From the NCBI GenBank assembly GCA_030762175.1, contig CM060841.1, positions 13,304,501 through 13,368,500 on the forward strand: 64,000 nucleotides of DNA, in the 5' to 3' direction. Shown one piece after another: positions 23,717 through 35,982 of this stretch (its first letter is position 1; the number at the start of each line of letters is the position of its first letter). The notes under the pieces are model-generated. The model saw nothing but the letters and a program-made list of their open reading frames with translations. It was not told the origin of the DNA and searched no databases. The position numbers and the translations under genes are program-made. The stretch is from Metallyticus violacea (Eukaryota; Arthropoda; Insecta; Mantodea; Metallyticidae).

Positions 23717-24398
23717 TAGGAATTTGATGACAAGTATTTTGATACTGGCAGAAATAAACCACCCAACAAATTATCTATAAAAATGAATCTGAAATCGAAA
23801 ATGGCGGATAAATTTACAAATTCTAGGAAGTAGAAAAGAATGTTGCTGACTCAATTCAAGAAAGGAGATTAATATTGTATGGATTTCAAGAATTACAAAG
23901 GATAGAATATCAAATAAAATGATGGAAGAACTATTGATATGGCTAAAACTAAATAAAAAGACGACGTGAAAAGTAGCATAACGAACAAAAGAAAAGTTGA
24001 AGAATGGGTTGAAGACAAATATTTACGGAAAAAAAAGTTTATGTGAGTTGAAAGAAAACTGCTGTGTTGTAGAAATTTCTTAAATAAAATTTTTTGGAAC
24101 TAATGCATGTTTCTAAAGAACTTTAAGAATTGTTTTTTGTTGAAATAACGCATCTGTTTGATGAACTCACGAGTGATATTTGTGACTCCGAAATATACTA
24201 CAGGAATTTCCCCATATTATTCGTGCAATTAACAACTTGTTTTTGACAGATTTGAACAGACATGTTTTTGGCACAAATAGAACTTGTTGGGGAATTTGAG
24301 GGGTAGAACGCATATTTTCAGGAACTCTTTTATAGTGCTGTGAAAGCGACTTATTTTGTATCTTTTAAAGTAAATTACAAAAAATAATGTGAGAGAAA

Positions 24399-24430
<32 letters not shown>

Positions 24431-24594
24431 GGAAATGAACGTGGCATTTATGGAATGGTTCAGAGGAAATTAAACTTTTATTTTTTGCTTTAACAAATAT
24501 ATTTCTGCAGAAATTAGTGAATTAACAATATACTATGGTCATTTCTTACAAAGCTGGGGAGGGGGCGACAATGAGAGAAACGCAATACACTGAT
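23717..24594. other. Unassigned AT-rich DNA with poly-T
   Basis: A poly-T run of about 29 bases lies near 24402-24430. Nothing else is recognised. Confidence 0.5.
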
Positions 24595-24945
24595 GGGGTC
24601 CTAGTTTCCCTTGGTCACTTAGGAGAATCCCGGAATGGATCTTTATTTTCCCATTTTATATAATTTCATTCAGTTGGTTTTGTTACACGGTCGAAAGAAC
24701 CAAGCAAGGTGGGTTGGTGCGATGTCACGGTGACTTGCGCTTTAGACGGTGCCGAGTTATGGATGCGGATCTTTTGAGGGTCTCGAACTACTTGGAGAAG
24801 GGGCTGCGTCGGTGTCGGGGGTGTTCCATTGGGAAACAATGTCAGGGTTCTAGACTACCCGCTCCTCACCGTCCGCGGATACTGGCCGCCCGGCGACTCT
24901 CTCACCGCACCCCTTCCTTCCGGAGGTGCCCGCACTAGGGACATG
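24595..24945 (+). mobile_element. SINE F, 5' truncated
   Basis: Matches the 18.5-kb copy in order: tttcccttggtcacttagga, caaggtgggttggtgcgatg, tcacggtgacttgcgcttta, then the GC-rich 3' half with gcccgcactagggacatg. The tRNA head is missing. The 74-codon frame inside is a by-product of its GC content. Confidence 0.75.
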
Positions 24946-25089
24946 GACATAAGCGGCCGTTCCTTTAGCAAGATTTAAGTACTAAAATAACTTCAATCAT
25001 AATACGCAGACATTGACAGGACGAGATTTATGTCTATATCACCTGACAACAACACGAAGGTCGGAACCCAAGCAAAGTTCGCGAAATGC

Positions 25090-25318
25090 AAAGACAAGGA
25101 TTTTCATCAGAACAGCCACACCGCACAGCACCAACCCACCTTGCCTAGCTCTTTCTACCTTTCCAGAACCACGGGACGTGATGATAAAGGGGAGAGCGGA
25201 AAATTCATGGAAAAGAACTATCCTTAAGCATTCGTCTAACCAGAGGAAACCATCAAAAAACTCCAGAGAACCGAACCCGGGATTTCCCAAGCTTTACCCG
25301 ATGAACCAACCATAGTTC
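25090..25318 (-). mobile_element. SINE F, minus strand
   Basis: On the minus strand it begins with the B-box part gggaaatcccgggttcggtt and continues gatggtttcctctggttaga and aggcaaggtgggttggtgct, in the order of the other F copies. It lies head-on to the plus-strand copy 145 bp away, so the two form a loose inverted pair. The four overlapping short frames here are incidental. Confidence 0.75.
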
Positions 25319-27974
25319 TTTAAGCTGTTTCTTGCTGGGCTTTGTTCGGCACAGAATCTGAAATTATTCCGTCATCTGAAGAGCAATTTGAACAACTAAT
25401 CTTCTCCTGTAGTTAATATTTGCCAAATATATTTGTGTGTAAATGAAACTCGGTTAGAGACAACTAAGGGACAAAATTCCCATCTTTGTGTGCATTCTGA
25501 GTGAAGCAATTAAACACAAAAATGCAATGAATAAGTATGTGTTAGAAATCAGGAACATGAAGACCTTTCTGTAGTTCTTCACAAATAACTTTCTTTATGA
25601 ACGTAATTATCACAACTCCACATGTCTTCATGAAGGGACTGACTTCATAGTTTTCTAAACCGACAATAAAGCTTCGTCCATGTAGCGGTTTTGTCACCAC
25701 AAAATGGAGTTCTCTGCGCGTCGACCATGTTACCATTCGCTACGAACATGTGCGGCAACAAATCACAAGTGTTAGGCACGTATCCGATAAACCCTAAGCT
25801 CATATTCATATACCAGAGGGGGAGTTACATATGAACCATGTTTCGGCTAATAGCATCGGAGCCATTATCGTGGCGCGCGCGTGTACAAACAGGCTTAATA
25901 GAGCTTTGTTTCCACCATGTGTCTGTTTTTACCATTTACTAATGGTTGACTATAGAGGACGAGGAATTTTATGAAAGTGACTACAGAAATCCTGTGGAAA
26001 ATGCGTCCGCAAAACCGCCACTAGTTGCACAAATGCGATAAATACTGGTGAAATGACAAGAAAACAGCATTTTTCATATTTGTAGCACTTTTCCAGAGCA
26101 TATATTCTAAAACTTTGAATGCAATTGGAGTTTTTCAGTATTATTCTGATTGTCTCATTCTTGTTACGTCATAAATTATAACAAATTCTCTTTAAACTTC
26201 AATCAGTCTTTTCGTAAAGATTTACCCGTAGAGTTTAAACGTTCTTCTTTTGTCTGTTTAGACTACTAGACTATTAGAATTAACGATTGTGTTTTGTTTT
26301 GTGTGCTGCATGTTTTGTTTAAACTCGTTGTTTCTTTGTTTCTTAAGAAAGCATTTATTGTGTTCTCTGTGCTGTAACGTTGTCCTTCTAATAAAGGTGA
26401 GAGACATTGTTGGTTCTTAAAACTGGCTCTGATACATGATCATTTAGCATTGCGTTTCCCGTGCAATATAAATCGTTTGTATGTTTGTACAGCAATTTTG
26501 TGCAATGAATCTTGATTTGAAATATTACACTGGACTACCTATTAATAAAAACTTCTTTCAGCAAAAGCATTCATTCTGGAAGAAAGTTATTTTCTTGAGA
26601 CAGCAGCGTTCAAATCAGTTCGATTAGTTCCCAATGTAGTTTTACTTTTTGCATCTATGTCCATTACCTGGAAACCAAAGCTAGACTAACCAAATTTTGT
26701 TCCTGGGATTTCTGAAGCTAGAAACGGAAGGAAAACTAACTGAAGTTTTGTATACATTTCATATATTCAGATTAAAAGTATGAAAATATCATTTAAAATA
26801 TTAACAAGTATGTAACATTTTTTTAAAATTTATGTTAAGAAATTATTTTACCATGGAAGTCTCATTTTATGATATGTCATTCATTGTTACATTTAAAAGC
26901 AAGAATTGATAGTTGTTCAAAAATATTTATTATATTTCACACCAAAGACCTACTTTCTAAAGTACCCATAGATACAAATTGATCTGTAGGGTAGATAGAG
27001 GGTTGTAGCAATGAACATAAAAACAAACCCATTAAACATAAAAGTACAGTCTGAAAAGATCTCCGCCTGGACTACAGATGGCCATGCAGTCTGCAAGATA
27101 ATTGCTTTTGAATTGGTACATCTGTGTTGCATTTATTTGAAGTATTAAATTATTATTCCAAATAATTTACACAACTTTCCTAATCAGGTATGTCATAAAA
27201 TGGACTCTTCTTCATTTTCGGCAATCAAGATCAGCAAAAGGTATAATTTGTCCATACTGGGGATAAAACTTCAATATATTTTACATTAGCTAAATGCATT
27301 TTTTATAATCCACCAATTAAAAATAGTAGGCACTAAAGAAGATTTTGCAGGCACACTCTAAAACAGAACAAAACTTAATTACAGCTCAAGACAGGGGTGT
27401 AACAACTTCCTACAACACTTTGCACGGTGTCTTAGGAAACTCTCCCCACTACTATATTACAGATTAGCCAATATGCACAGCATCGCGTCGGGAGCTAATC
27501 GGTTGTTCCAATTAACAAGAACAAAAGAGGCAGAGACGCTCGAAGGAAAGTGACGATAAACAGTTCACGGCAAGTAATTAACTGCGGGAAGCGACTCACC
27601 AGAGGCGCTTATTTATTTATGTTTAACTTCCAGCGACTGCAAGGGACAACCCTGTGTCGTTAATTATTCACTGGCATTGCTCCTGGGATTGCTTAAATTT
27701 CATTGTTCAGGGACTCGGAGTTATGTGTCGCTTTTTGTTTAGGACTATAAAATTATGTTAGTATTACATCCGCTCTTATGTCTAATGTACAATTCAGATT
27801 TCCCAGTTAAGCGTTGTTTAACACACGTTTTTCAAAAGTAAACAAATGAGAGAACACTCAAGATAAAAGAGAATTTATTCAAAACTGTTCTGAAAATTAT
27901 GACAACTTGACATAATTTGTATTTTATATCACGCAATAGTTTTAGTTATTACGTGTCATTCCATCCTGGAACAT
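25319..27974. other. Repeat-poor stretch, no gene recognised
   Basis: About 2.7 kb with none of the window's repeat families. Two sub-blocks, 25720-25930 and about 27440-27740, are less AT-rich and more complex; they carry TAAT-type homeodomain-like cores (ccaattaac, gtaattaac, gttaattatt) and possible regulatory motifs. This is the best place for conserved non-coding DNA, but conservation cannot be judged from one sequence. Confidence 0.35.
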
Positions 27975-28225
27975 GGGAGCCTCCATCCTATCTAACAGGG
28001 AACTAAGACATTACTTGGACGTGTAACTGTTGCGCTTGCCCCGACCTCTGATATGGAGGTGATTCTTCTCAGGAGCTCGAATTCCTTGGAGAGAGTCCCC
28101 GCCGGAATCCGGGCGTTTAAGGGCGACGACTATCTCCATACCTCACATCCCACGGATCCTGCCCGCCCGGTGTCTCCCTCATCGCATCCCTTCCTCCGGG
28201 AGGCACCCCCGCTGGTATACAAACA
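27975..28225 (+). mobile_element. SINE F 3' half
   Basis: GC-rich segment with gatatggaggtgattcttct, agtccccgccggaatccggg, cccgcccggtgtctccctca and cttcctccgggaggcaccc, corresponding to the 3' half of SINE F at 24.6 kb. The left boundary is uncertain. Confidence 0.65.
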
Positions 28226-28452
28226 GCAAGGCTGAAGAACTGAAATATCCTCGGATTCTAAAATTCCATTCTACCTCATCCCCATTATCTTCGTTTGTAC
28301 ATCCCTACAACATGAAGCGCTAATATGGTTGCACATTTGGAAGGAATAAAAACCTAGCGTAATAATAAAATAATAATAATAAATAATTTAATAGTCACTT
28401 TATCCCCTTTTAGAATAACCATTTTAAAATTGCAATTCATGCCACTTAATTA

Positions 28453-29152
28453 TACGGAGGGTACCTAAAATGTATACACACTTCAAGCAAAGAAAAAACT
28501 GTATTACTCGTAACATAACAAAACTGAATTCACACAACCAGAAAATGATGAGTACTAATCATCTTAGACTTTTACATTTACAACAGTTGCTCAAAATGCT
28601 CACCATCGGCGTCGATACACTTCTGAGTACGTTGAACTACTGATTGAGCAACGTTTGCGAAAGTGTTCTCAGCGATTGTAGCACATGCCGTTTCAATTTC
28701 TTCCCGAAGTGCTGTCAGTGTAGCTGATTTTCTACGTTATATGGCACCATGAGTCTCAAATTTGTCTGGAATGCGTGCAATTGTTACTCGCGGTGGCGGT
28801 TCTGTTCTGTCTCCATTGCCTATGAACTTCAACAACATTCTCGGTTTTTCAATTTCACTTCAAAATTGCTTTCCGCTGTTCAAACGACAATCTTGGTTCC
28901 ATTTTGTTGTAGCAACGCTAGCAAATCGTAATGAGAGTCATATCTGTTTATATAACATCATACGATAATCTTGGCTTCATTTGTTCATTGTTGATTTACC
29001 TGTCACGTAGCAACGCTATCATTATATATGAGAGTCACATCTGTTTACAGAACATCATACTACACACTACTGTTGTTTTTCGATCCAACTTTAAAATATT
29101 TTAAATAGATATATACTGTGAAAGTGTGTATACATTTTTGGCACCCTCGGTA
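28453..29152 (-). mobile_element. DUF4817-type mariner-like element, copy 3, with duplicated 5' segment (minus strand)
   Basis: The terminal repeats are tacggagggtacc at 28453 and ggcaccctcggta ending at 29152. The minus strand contains the start region, the FEQRKAI DNA-binding domain and the C-terminal KPATLTAL region, with the catalytic middle deleted at the same junction as copy 2. The segment before the start codon is present twice in tandem (about 28905-28985 and 28985-29075), including a second, decayed ATG region. Copy 4 at 36 kb shares this duplication. Confidence 0.9.
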
Positions 29153-29247
29153 TTTATAGTTTTACTTTTAAAAATGTTATCTATTTCTTAAAATATAATT
29201 TTAGTTTAGCCCTATAGTGAGAAAGTAAATGTCTGGCATATTATGCA

Positions 29248-29694
29248 GAGATTTGTTGGCCTTCTTGTTCTAGTTTTGAAGCGGTTCTGCCTTCTGCATG
29301 AGGAAATAAAAGAATTTCTGAAAGAAAAAGTATTTCTTCCTTCATTTCATGCAGCGGGTGCCTTCAAGAGTTGGCTTTTCTGCTGGATATTATGAGGAAC
29401 TTAAATGATTTCAATTTGAAACTTCAGAGGAAGAAAGGTCGTTAGTTAATTATCTGATACCGCCAGGACTTCAAACTACATTGCAAGTTTTAGCAGAAGA
29501 CCTGAATGCTGGTAATTTCACTCATTTTCCTAATTGTCAAAAGTAGCAGTAGATGTGAAAGACTACAGACTTCAATGGCTAAATTTTCAGCATGTAGAGC
29601 TAACTTGCTGATTATAAAACATTAATTAAGATTTTTATCATACGCAGATAATTATCATTTATTCAGTTCTCCATTTCACTTTGATGTTAAAAGG
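29248..29694 (+). mobile_element. hAT transposase relic (ZBED5/GTF2IRD2-like)
   Basis: Decayed coding sequence of the hAT-derived family seen in ZBED5 and GTF2IRD2-like proteins. Readable blocks, in order and across frames, are LKRFCLLHEEIKEFLKEK (about 29272), LLDIMRNLNDFNLKLQRKKG, DLNAGNFTHFPNCQK (about 29500) and YHLFSSPFHFDV (about 29650). These match the family's order: WLSRG..LKRFxLLHEE, then LNxLNxxLQGK, then HFPxxxK, then FxxPFxxDV. Stops and frameshifts show it is inactive. It ends near a SINE A insertion. N-terminal zinc fingers and the hAT dimerisation end were not found. Confidence 0.8.
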
Positions 29695-29723
29695 ACAAAG
29701 AACGATTTTCGAATGAAACTCCA

Positions 29724-30006
29724 CCACTACGGATGGCCGAGGTCGTTAAGGCGCTGTCTCATGAGCAGGAGTTCTGGGGTTCAACCCCGCCACGACCGTC
29801 CTCTCTGACTGAAATTGTTTCCAGGGTTTCTTCAGTCCTCAAAAATGGCAAATGCCGGGGAGGTACCCTAAACTTAGGCCTGGAACGTTTCCATGCTTAA
29901 AAAAATCCTTTCCCAATATATCATTTCATCTCATGTATCACCAGTGTTCACCGCCTGTGGTGTGCCTCAGTAGTAAAAACGGGCGTTAAACGCTACTCAA
30001 AAAAAT
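29724..30006 (+). mobile_element. SINE A, full length
   Basis: Head ggatggccgaggtcgttaag with gggttcaaccccgcc (B box with a C/A change), a complete body, 3' end caccgcctgtggtgtgcctc and an A7 tail. It lies just after the hAT relic; no clear target-site duplication was seen. Confidence 0.93.
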
Positions 30007-30699
30007 TGCGTTTCGTATTAAAATAAAACCTGACATTGAAACATGTTTCACAGAAAATATGTTACAGCAGTAACGTCATATTTGTTAGTTGGGGTTTTTA
30101 AAATAATATTTTGTTTACAGTTTGCAAAATAGCAGCATTTTAATTGTATACTGTCCAAATTTTTAACATGTGCGAAATATTAAATATTATTTTTGATTTT
30201 AAATTTAGTACTGGATAATAAATACATTTTGCTTAGGTATGTTGAAACCGTAGTTAGTGAAGGAATGCTGTATGCTATGGACGAACAATATACACAAAAT
30301 GTTGTTTGATTAAACATTTCTCAATAGCTACCTCCCACACATTGGTGCTGCTATTAATGAAACTTTTCAGTAAACTTTGAAATACGGCCCTCAGCCATTG
30401 TCTTGCGGCTTATACGGCCCTGTATAGGGATTGAGTTCGGGGTAACTGTTTTAGAGTGTAATGTATTGCTACAACTTGGAAAGTGAGTTTCAGCGCCAAT
30501 CCTCTCTTAACTAGAGAGAAATTAAATTTAAACCTTTCACAAAGGGGTTGCTCTAAGATAGTATACTAAAGCGCCCATGTCGGGAAATGTCTATACAAAA
30601 TTTCCCTAATAACCTGTATCACAGAAAGAAAATCTTATCGAATTTTACCGTTGAATTTGCCTCATATACAACTTGCTAAAGGAACGGGCTATGAAAGCT
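30007..30699. other. Unassigned AT-rich DNA
   Basis: No gene recognised. The right part may hold the 3' end of the adjacent mariner relic. Confidence 0.45.
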
Positions 30700-31392
30700 G
30701 TTCAATAAAGAATGATAACATTTTTTGACAACATACCTTTACCCTTTTTCATAATTTCGAAGATCTTTCTCAAAGTATTCCCATGGTGGATGCAATTCAG
30801 CTGTCTCAGTGTTTCTAACAGTCTGGAAACCATTTTTAAATTGCCTTCGCAGCCTTCACCACTGTTTCTGATGGTGGAAAATGTCTCCCATGAAGATGTT
30901 TCTTCAATTAGAGGAAAAGGGACAAGTAACAAGGGTTTAACTCTGGACTGTAGGGAGGATGCGGGACAAACTCCACAATATTCAGCAGCAACATTGGCAA
31001 TAGCGACTGTTCATTATCGTCACGGAGAGTGGCCTCGCAGAATTTTCCGGATATCTCTGTAGTATTGCTCAGTTAAAGTTGTGTAACCATTTCTTGAATA
31101 TCGAAAAGGAGACGACTATAAATTTCCTATCAGAAACAAACACATTTGCTTATGTTGGGTGCTGGTGATGACGAAGATTTCCACAGAGAGCTTTACTGTT
31201 TGCTCTCAAAATCGAAATGATGTAGTCTAGTTTAATTAATTATTATTAAGTTTAATTATCTAGTTTAATTATCAGTGATTACCTTTGAAAGAAACTCCGT
31301 ATCATCTTCAACTGCCAGCAAACCTGTAGGCGAACTTCTTTTTGTTCGAGAATCAGCAGAACCCACCGTGCACAAACACGTCTCATGTGCAA
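30700..31392 (-). mobile_element. Mariner relic, irritans/SETMAR-like (minus strand)
   Basis: Readable minus-strand blocks, from right to left: RRVCARWVLLILEQKEVRLQ (31325-31390), FDFESKQ*SSLWKSSSSPAP (about 31150-31225), a YSRNGYTTLTEQYYRDIRK block (about 31050) and HPPYSPELNPC (about 30931-30963), followed by LKKHLHGRHF. These match the mariner order: ARWVPxxLTxEQK, then YDPETKxQSxxWK, then the HxPYSPDLxPxDxxLF catalytic block. The final catalytic Asp reads as Tyr (PCYLSLF). The TGDE segment is missing where a short AT-rich repeat occurs near 31230-31270. Many stops are present; it is an old, dead copy. Confidence 0.85.
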
Positions 31393-32473
31393 TTTTTTTT
31401 TCAGTTACCACCGTGTGCATGGCACCCTGTGAAAATTTCAGAATTTCTGATAGTTATTCTAACAATGACAACAGCGGTGTTAATGTTTGCTACTGTTAGA
31501 GCATTAACTGGAGCACTGAGCTGACATTCCTTTGAAATTGATTGCCTTCCCCTCTTAGAGCTGTGTATAGAACTCTCCTTAGACCTCTTGTAACATTGCA
31601 TAGGCCTCAGCTTAAGACTTGTTGAGACGAAAGAAGAATTTCCTCGCGTGTCACCGCCGAACTGAACATGTCTTAACTTGCACACCTCTCGTGGGAGGAA
31701 ACATAAGCTACAACAGTGAAACTAGTGCCACTTGTACATTATGTATTATGCTAACAAAAGTTTAATACATTATGACTGTTAAAACAATTCATTCTCTACT
31801 ACTGCTCCTACAAATTCGCTCTTTTCTTTAACTCAGTGAGCTTTAATTTTAAGAACACAAATGCATATAAACCTTAAGGTAAATTTAGGTCAGAACGATT
31901 GAAAAAAAAAGTCTATATTATTATAATAAGAATAATTTAACTCTAACTCACTTATAGTTTACAAGAAACAAGACAAATTATTACTATTGAAGTCCAAAAT
32001 GGTATTAACATCTTTTGTTCCATACGTTAACTCTTTGGCATTACGTCTCCTTAAACCGGTGTGATGCTAATCAAGAAATAAAGGCAATTATGGAATTAAG
32101 CACCTATACAAATAACGTAAAGTTTACTGAGTTTCTATCTTTCTTTTACTTTTTGGGGGTGGGAATATCCTTTAGTAATGTGTACATGTAATAGTTTTTC
32201 CTGTCCATGTTAATAAACAAGACCGCTGTGACACGCTCGGCAGAATACGGTAGTAACTGCACATCACAGCGAAGCGAAAAACGACAGTATAAACTACAGT
32301 ACTTTTGTGCGTTTTTAATTAGTATGACTCTGAAGAAGAGAGTGCAAAATTGATCCAAGCACACAGAGAAAGAACACAAAGATGGCACTGAAAGAATGAG
32401 TCATATTTGAAACTACAACGGGGAATCGAAACACGAATTTCAACCACTAAGTCCTCATCATATTAACGTATAT
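31393..32473. other. Unassigned DNA
   Basis: The minus frame at 31401-31685 (94 codons) has no recognised domain. The rest is AT-rich without visible repeats. Confidence 0.45.
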
Positions 32474-32680
32474 ACAGAGTGAACAAACCTTCACGCAACC
32501 GGTTTCGCGGTGTGCGGCCAGCAGGCGAGGCCGACTACTGTGTCGGCGGTGTGCTACTTGCGCAAGATTTCAACTCACACTGAAGCCTCACGCAGCGGAG
32601 GGGAAATATACTCCCCGCCTCCGCCGACATAGCGCTGCCGGCCGGTCCCACGGTTGCGTCAAGCATTGCTCACTCTCTAT
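32474..32680. mobile_element. GC-rich MITE with 26-bp terminal inverted repeats
   Basis: The left end agagtgaacaaaccttcacg (continuing caaccg, from about 32476) and the minus-strand right end agagtgagcaatgcttgacg (continuing caaccg) match at 22 of 26 positions. The element is about 207 bp, flanked by TA on both sides, and far richer in G, C and CpG than its surroundings, with further internal palindromic stretches. No coding frame is present. Size, terminal repeats and TA flanks fit a non-autonomous Tc1/mariner-type MITE, but no parent was found. Confidence 0.75.
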
Positions 32681-33716
32681 AATTAAGATTTGGAGGGGTA
32701 TATGCGTTAGGGGATAAAGGGCAAATGCCCTTTAAGTCCTCAAGTCGAATATCCACGATTCTATTCCCGGAGACTCATCATATGTGCTATCCAATTTACC
32801 CTTTCCACCTTCTCTTTATTTTCTGTCCGCTCTTCATTATGTGTATATGTACACGGTACCCTATCACTATACATTTTCCAAGTACTTTCATGGTAAGCAT
32901 CCCAACTGATTAGGGGTTTTTAATGGACAAAATTAGACGTAATACAGTTTTCTTTTCATTTTCTCTGAATTAATTACTTATATAAGCTACAAAACTAATA
33001 TTCAATTGATGAAAATTATTAATAAAGTAAATTTCCTTCTCTACTTGTGCACTTTTATTAAATATGATTTCTTTTAGCTATTGTTCATTCTGATCTGCTG
33101 AATTTAGTGACCGTTCATGTGGGTAAAGTATTTATATGAAGATAGTCAACGAACAATTTTCAAATAAAATATGTACACGAAGTATATGTAGCAATTTCTC
33201 AATACTCCGGTATTGGAAGTTGTTAAATCAATTGTTGCTTAAATCAACCCTTAAGGCGTATGTGCGTTGCCTATTTCGGAAAATCATACGACTATAGGCT
33301 GTAGGTGCGTGAATACAAGTAATTTTATTAATATTCACTAAAAGGCTAATTAAATTCACAAAAAGATTAGACCATTAACACAAAGCTGACTTTTTCATTC
33401 ACACTAATTTTAATTTAAAACATTTTTCAGTGGTTTTTTCTGAGCTCTTTGATATTCCTATCTCTTACGATTAACCTCCTTAAACTCATTTTTCATCTTT
33501 GAGAACACAGCGTCTTCTATTCCTTTTTGTGATGGAAAGATTCTATGGTATACACTTTCGCTACTAGTTTTTTATGGTACTAGTATTTTGGATTGATCTA
33601 TTAGGAAATTTTCGCCGAAATTTTCTTTTTGCTCCACTTTATCTTATAAAATAATATATTTCTATATATTATATTTCACTGCGGTTTCAAATCAATTGAG
33701 ATATTGACACTCTGGA
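32681..33716. other. Unassigned AT-rich DNA
   Basis: No gene or repeat recognised. Confidence 0.5.
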
Positions 33717-33725
33717 CTATGTGTA

Positions 33726-34003
33726 CCACCAAGGCCATTAAGGCGCGGACTCGTGAGTGGGAGGTTTGGGGGTTCGAATCCCGCCAGGATCGTCCTCCCT
33801 GATTGAGGGTTTTTTCCAGGTTTTCCTGAGCCCTCATAAATGGCAAATGCCGGGGAGGTACCCTAAACTTAGGCCTGGAACGATTCCTTCCTTAAAAATA
33901 AAACCTTTCCCAATATATCATTTCACCTCATGTATCATCAGCGTCCATCGCCTGGGATGCCTCTGTAGCAAAAACGGGTATTAAACGTCATTCATTCATT
34001 TGG
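33726..34003 (+). mobile_element. SINE A with target-site duplication
   Basis: Near full-length copy whose head begins a few bases late (accaaggccattaaggcgcg). The B box ggttcgaatcccgcc is intact. The 3' end has (attc)n units where other copies have poly-A. The direct repeat ctatgtgta at 33717-33725 and 34004-34012 marks the insertion. Confidence 0.93.
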
Positions 34004-34012
34004 CTATGTGTA

Positions 34013-34767
34013 TAGTAATAAAGGAAGCTACGTAGGACACCGGGCAACTGCAAGTAGCCGCACACTGGGCTACGCGCATAACAGGCAACAAGCATAAAAT
34101 ATATCAGGAAAGATATAAAAAAAAAAAAAACACTGGCACAAAGCAAAAAACCACACTGTATATTAAAAATTGTACCAACTGGGGAGAAAACAAATGAAAT
34201 ATCAGACACATAATAAAAGAACATTTTCTCATCATCTTACTGCCTTACAAAGTTCAAGCGGGAGAAGACTATTTAGAGCTTTTACATCAGGTTCAACCCA
34301 CTGTGATGTTTTTGTCATACGCACACGACAAGCTTATTAGAGCGAGACGAGACCTGAACTCTGTCTGTATACGGAAGTAAGAATGCGCCGTTATGCGGAA
34401 TTGCGACTTCCTTCCGGAAAGATGGAGAGACATGTCAGCAAGAGCACAGAGGGAAAATACAATAGCTCAGTAACTTTGAGTACTTAAAGCAAGCGATCTT
34501 TTTCTGAAGCCTTCCAAAGCAGATGCTTCTTAAACCTGGTAGTAATTTTCGACTTTTTCTCGACCGATATATCGCTACACTGGAATGCGAGATCAGGAAA
34601 TTTTCAGAGGAAAACACTTCTCCAAAGGTTTTTGTATGCCAAGTGATTTTCAAGTATCTGAATTTCCATTCGAAATAACTAATAATGTGAATACTTTAAA
34701 ACTAAATCAAAATCAAGTTGAAAACTCTTATCGTATAAATGAGATAGAGCCAGATGAGACCCTAAAG
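34013..34767. other. Unassigned DNA
   Basis: Short overlapping frames only; nothing recognised. Confidence 0.45.
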
Positions 34768-35053
34768 TTTTTTTTTTTTTTTTGAATGGTTGTCAACGCC
34801 CGTTTTTACTACTGAGGCACCACAGGCGGTGGACACTGATGATGCATGAGATGAAATTATATATTGGGAAAGGATTTATTTTTAAGGAAGGAAACGTTCA
34901 AAGTTTAGGATACTTCCCCGGCATTTGTCATTTATGAGGACTAGTAAAACCTGGAAAAAAACCTCAGTCAGGAAGGACGGTCCTGGAGGGATTCGAACCC
35001 CAGACCTACCGCCCACGAGTCCGCGCCTTAATGACCTCAGCCACCCGTGTGGA
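34768..35053 (-). mobile_element. SINE A, minus strand, full length
   Basis: Reversed order: poly-T 34768-34783, then ctactgaggcaccacaggcg, the body, gggattcgaaccccagacct (B box) and gaggtcattaaggcg on the complement near 35030. The body carries a small deletion near the cctggaacg site. Confidence 0.93.
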
Positions 35054-35982
35054 TGATAGGATCATCCTGTTGACTTCTTCTCGTCATTCTTATAAACTAT
35101 AATGTCGAACATCCAAGGGAAAATGCGCGCAACGCCTTGTAGCTATACTGTTACTTAAATGCGAGTATATGCATGACTTTAGACTCCTGAATCCAATGTG
35201 GGCCACCTTGCCTAGGTGAAGTATTTTCTAAAGTAATACTTTCAGTGACAGTGGATCCCTGTCTCTTTTTATCTGTATTAATACTTTATTTAGTGTACTA
35301 GGTACCCAGTACACGAAAGAAACTAAAAACATTTTCATTTATTTAATACACACGAATATACGTAAATACATTTTAGACGTGTCAACACGTTTGAACGATT
35401 CCATATGCAATCAAACGTCAAGGAAACTTACAAATTAGAATGGCCTTCAAAATAATTACACATAAAGATATTTAAGAGAGTTAAGGCTATCTTTCTTCAA
35501 TGCTGCTAGTTTTTTGTTATAATCAAATAATGTATCATATATTTTTGAAAATAAAAATGTTGAAGGACATAAACCCGAAAAGACTAAGGCTAGAGATTTA
35601 TACAAATTTAATATTATAGTTGATAAGACACATTCCATAAATGTTTATGTGCTATGTTTAAAATCAAATTTTAGCAGGGGCATAAAATCAAGCTATGTTA
35701 AGTAACTTTTGCATGGAAAACAGTAAGGATAAAAATATCGACTAATTTCCCTCCCTCTCTCGCCTACTCCCCACCTCTCTCTATTAAAACAATATGTCAT
35801 TATTAATTGATGTTCCATCAAGAAAAACTTCTATAAAAACAAAATTAAATTCTATTTGGTAAACCCTGATCATGTTTGATGCGTCTACTTAGGTAGTAAG
35901 ATACGAGATATGGATTTTGTTTATATGTGAAATTCTTTTTTTTTTTCAACACTTAAACACTTAGAAAAATCTGAAAACTATA
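35054..35982. other. Unassigned AT-rich DNA
   Basis: No gene or repeat recognised. Confidence 0.5.

Noticed and set aside
28749..28968. Plus-strand frames within the third DUF4817 copy
   Set aside because: They are antisense to the transposase remains.
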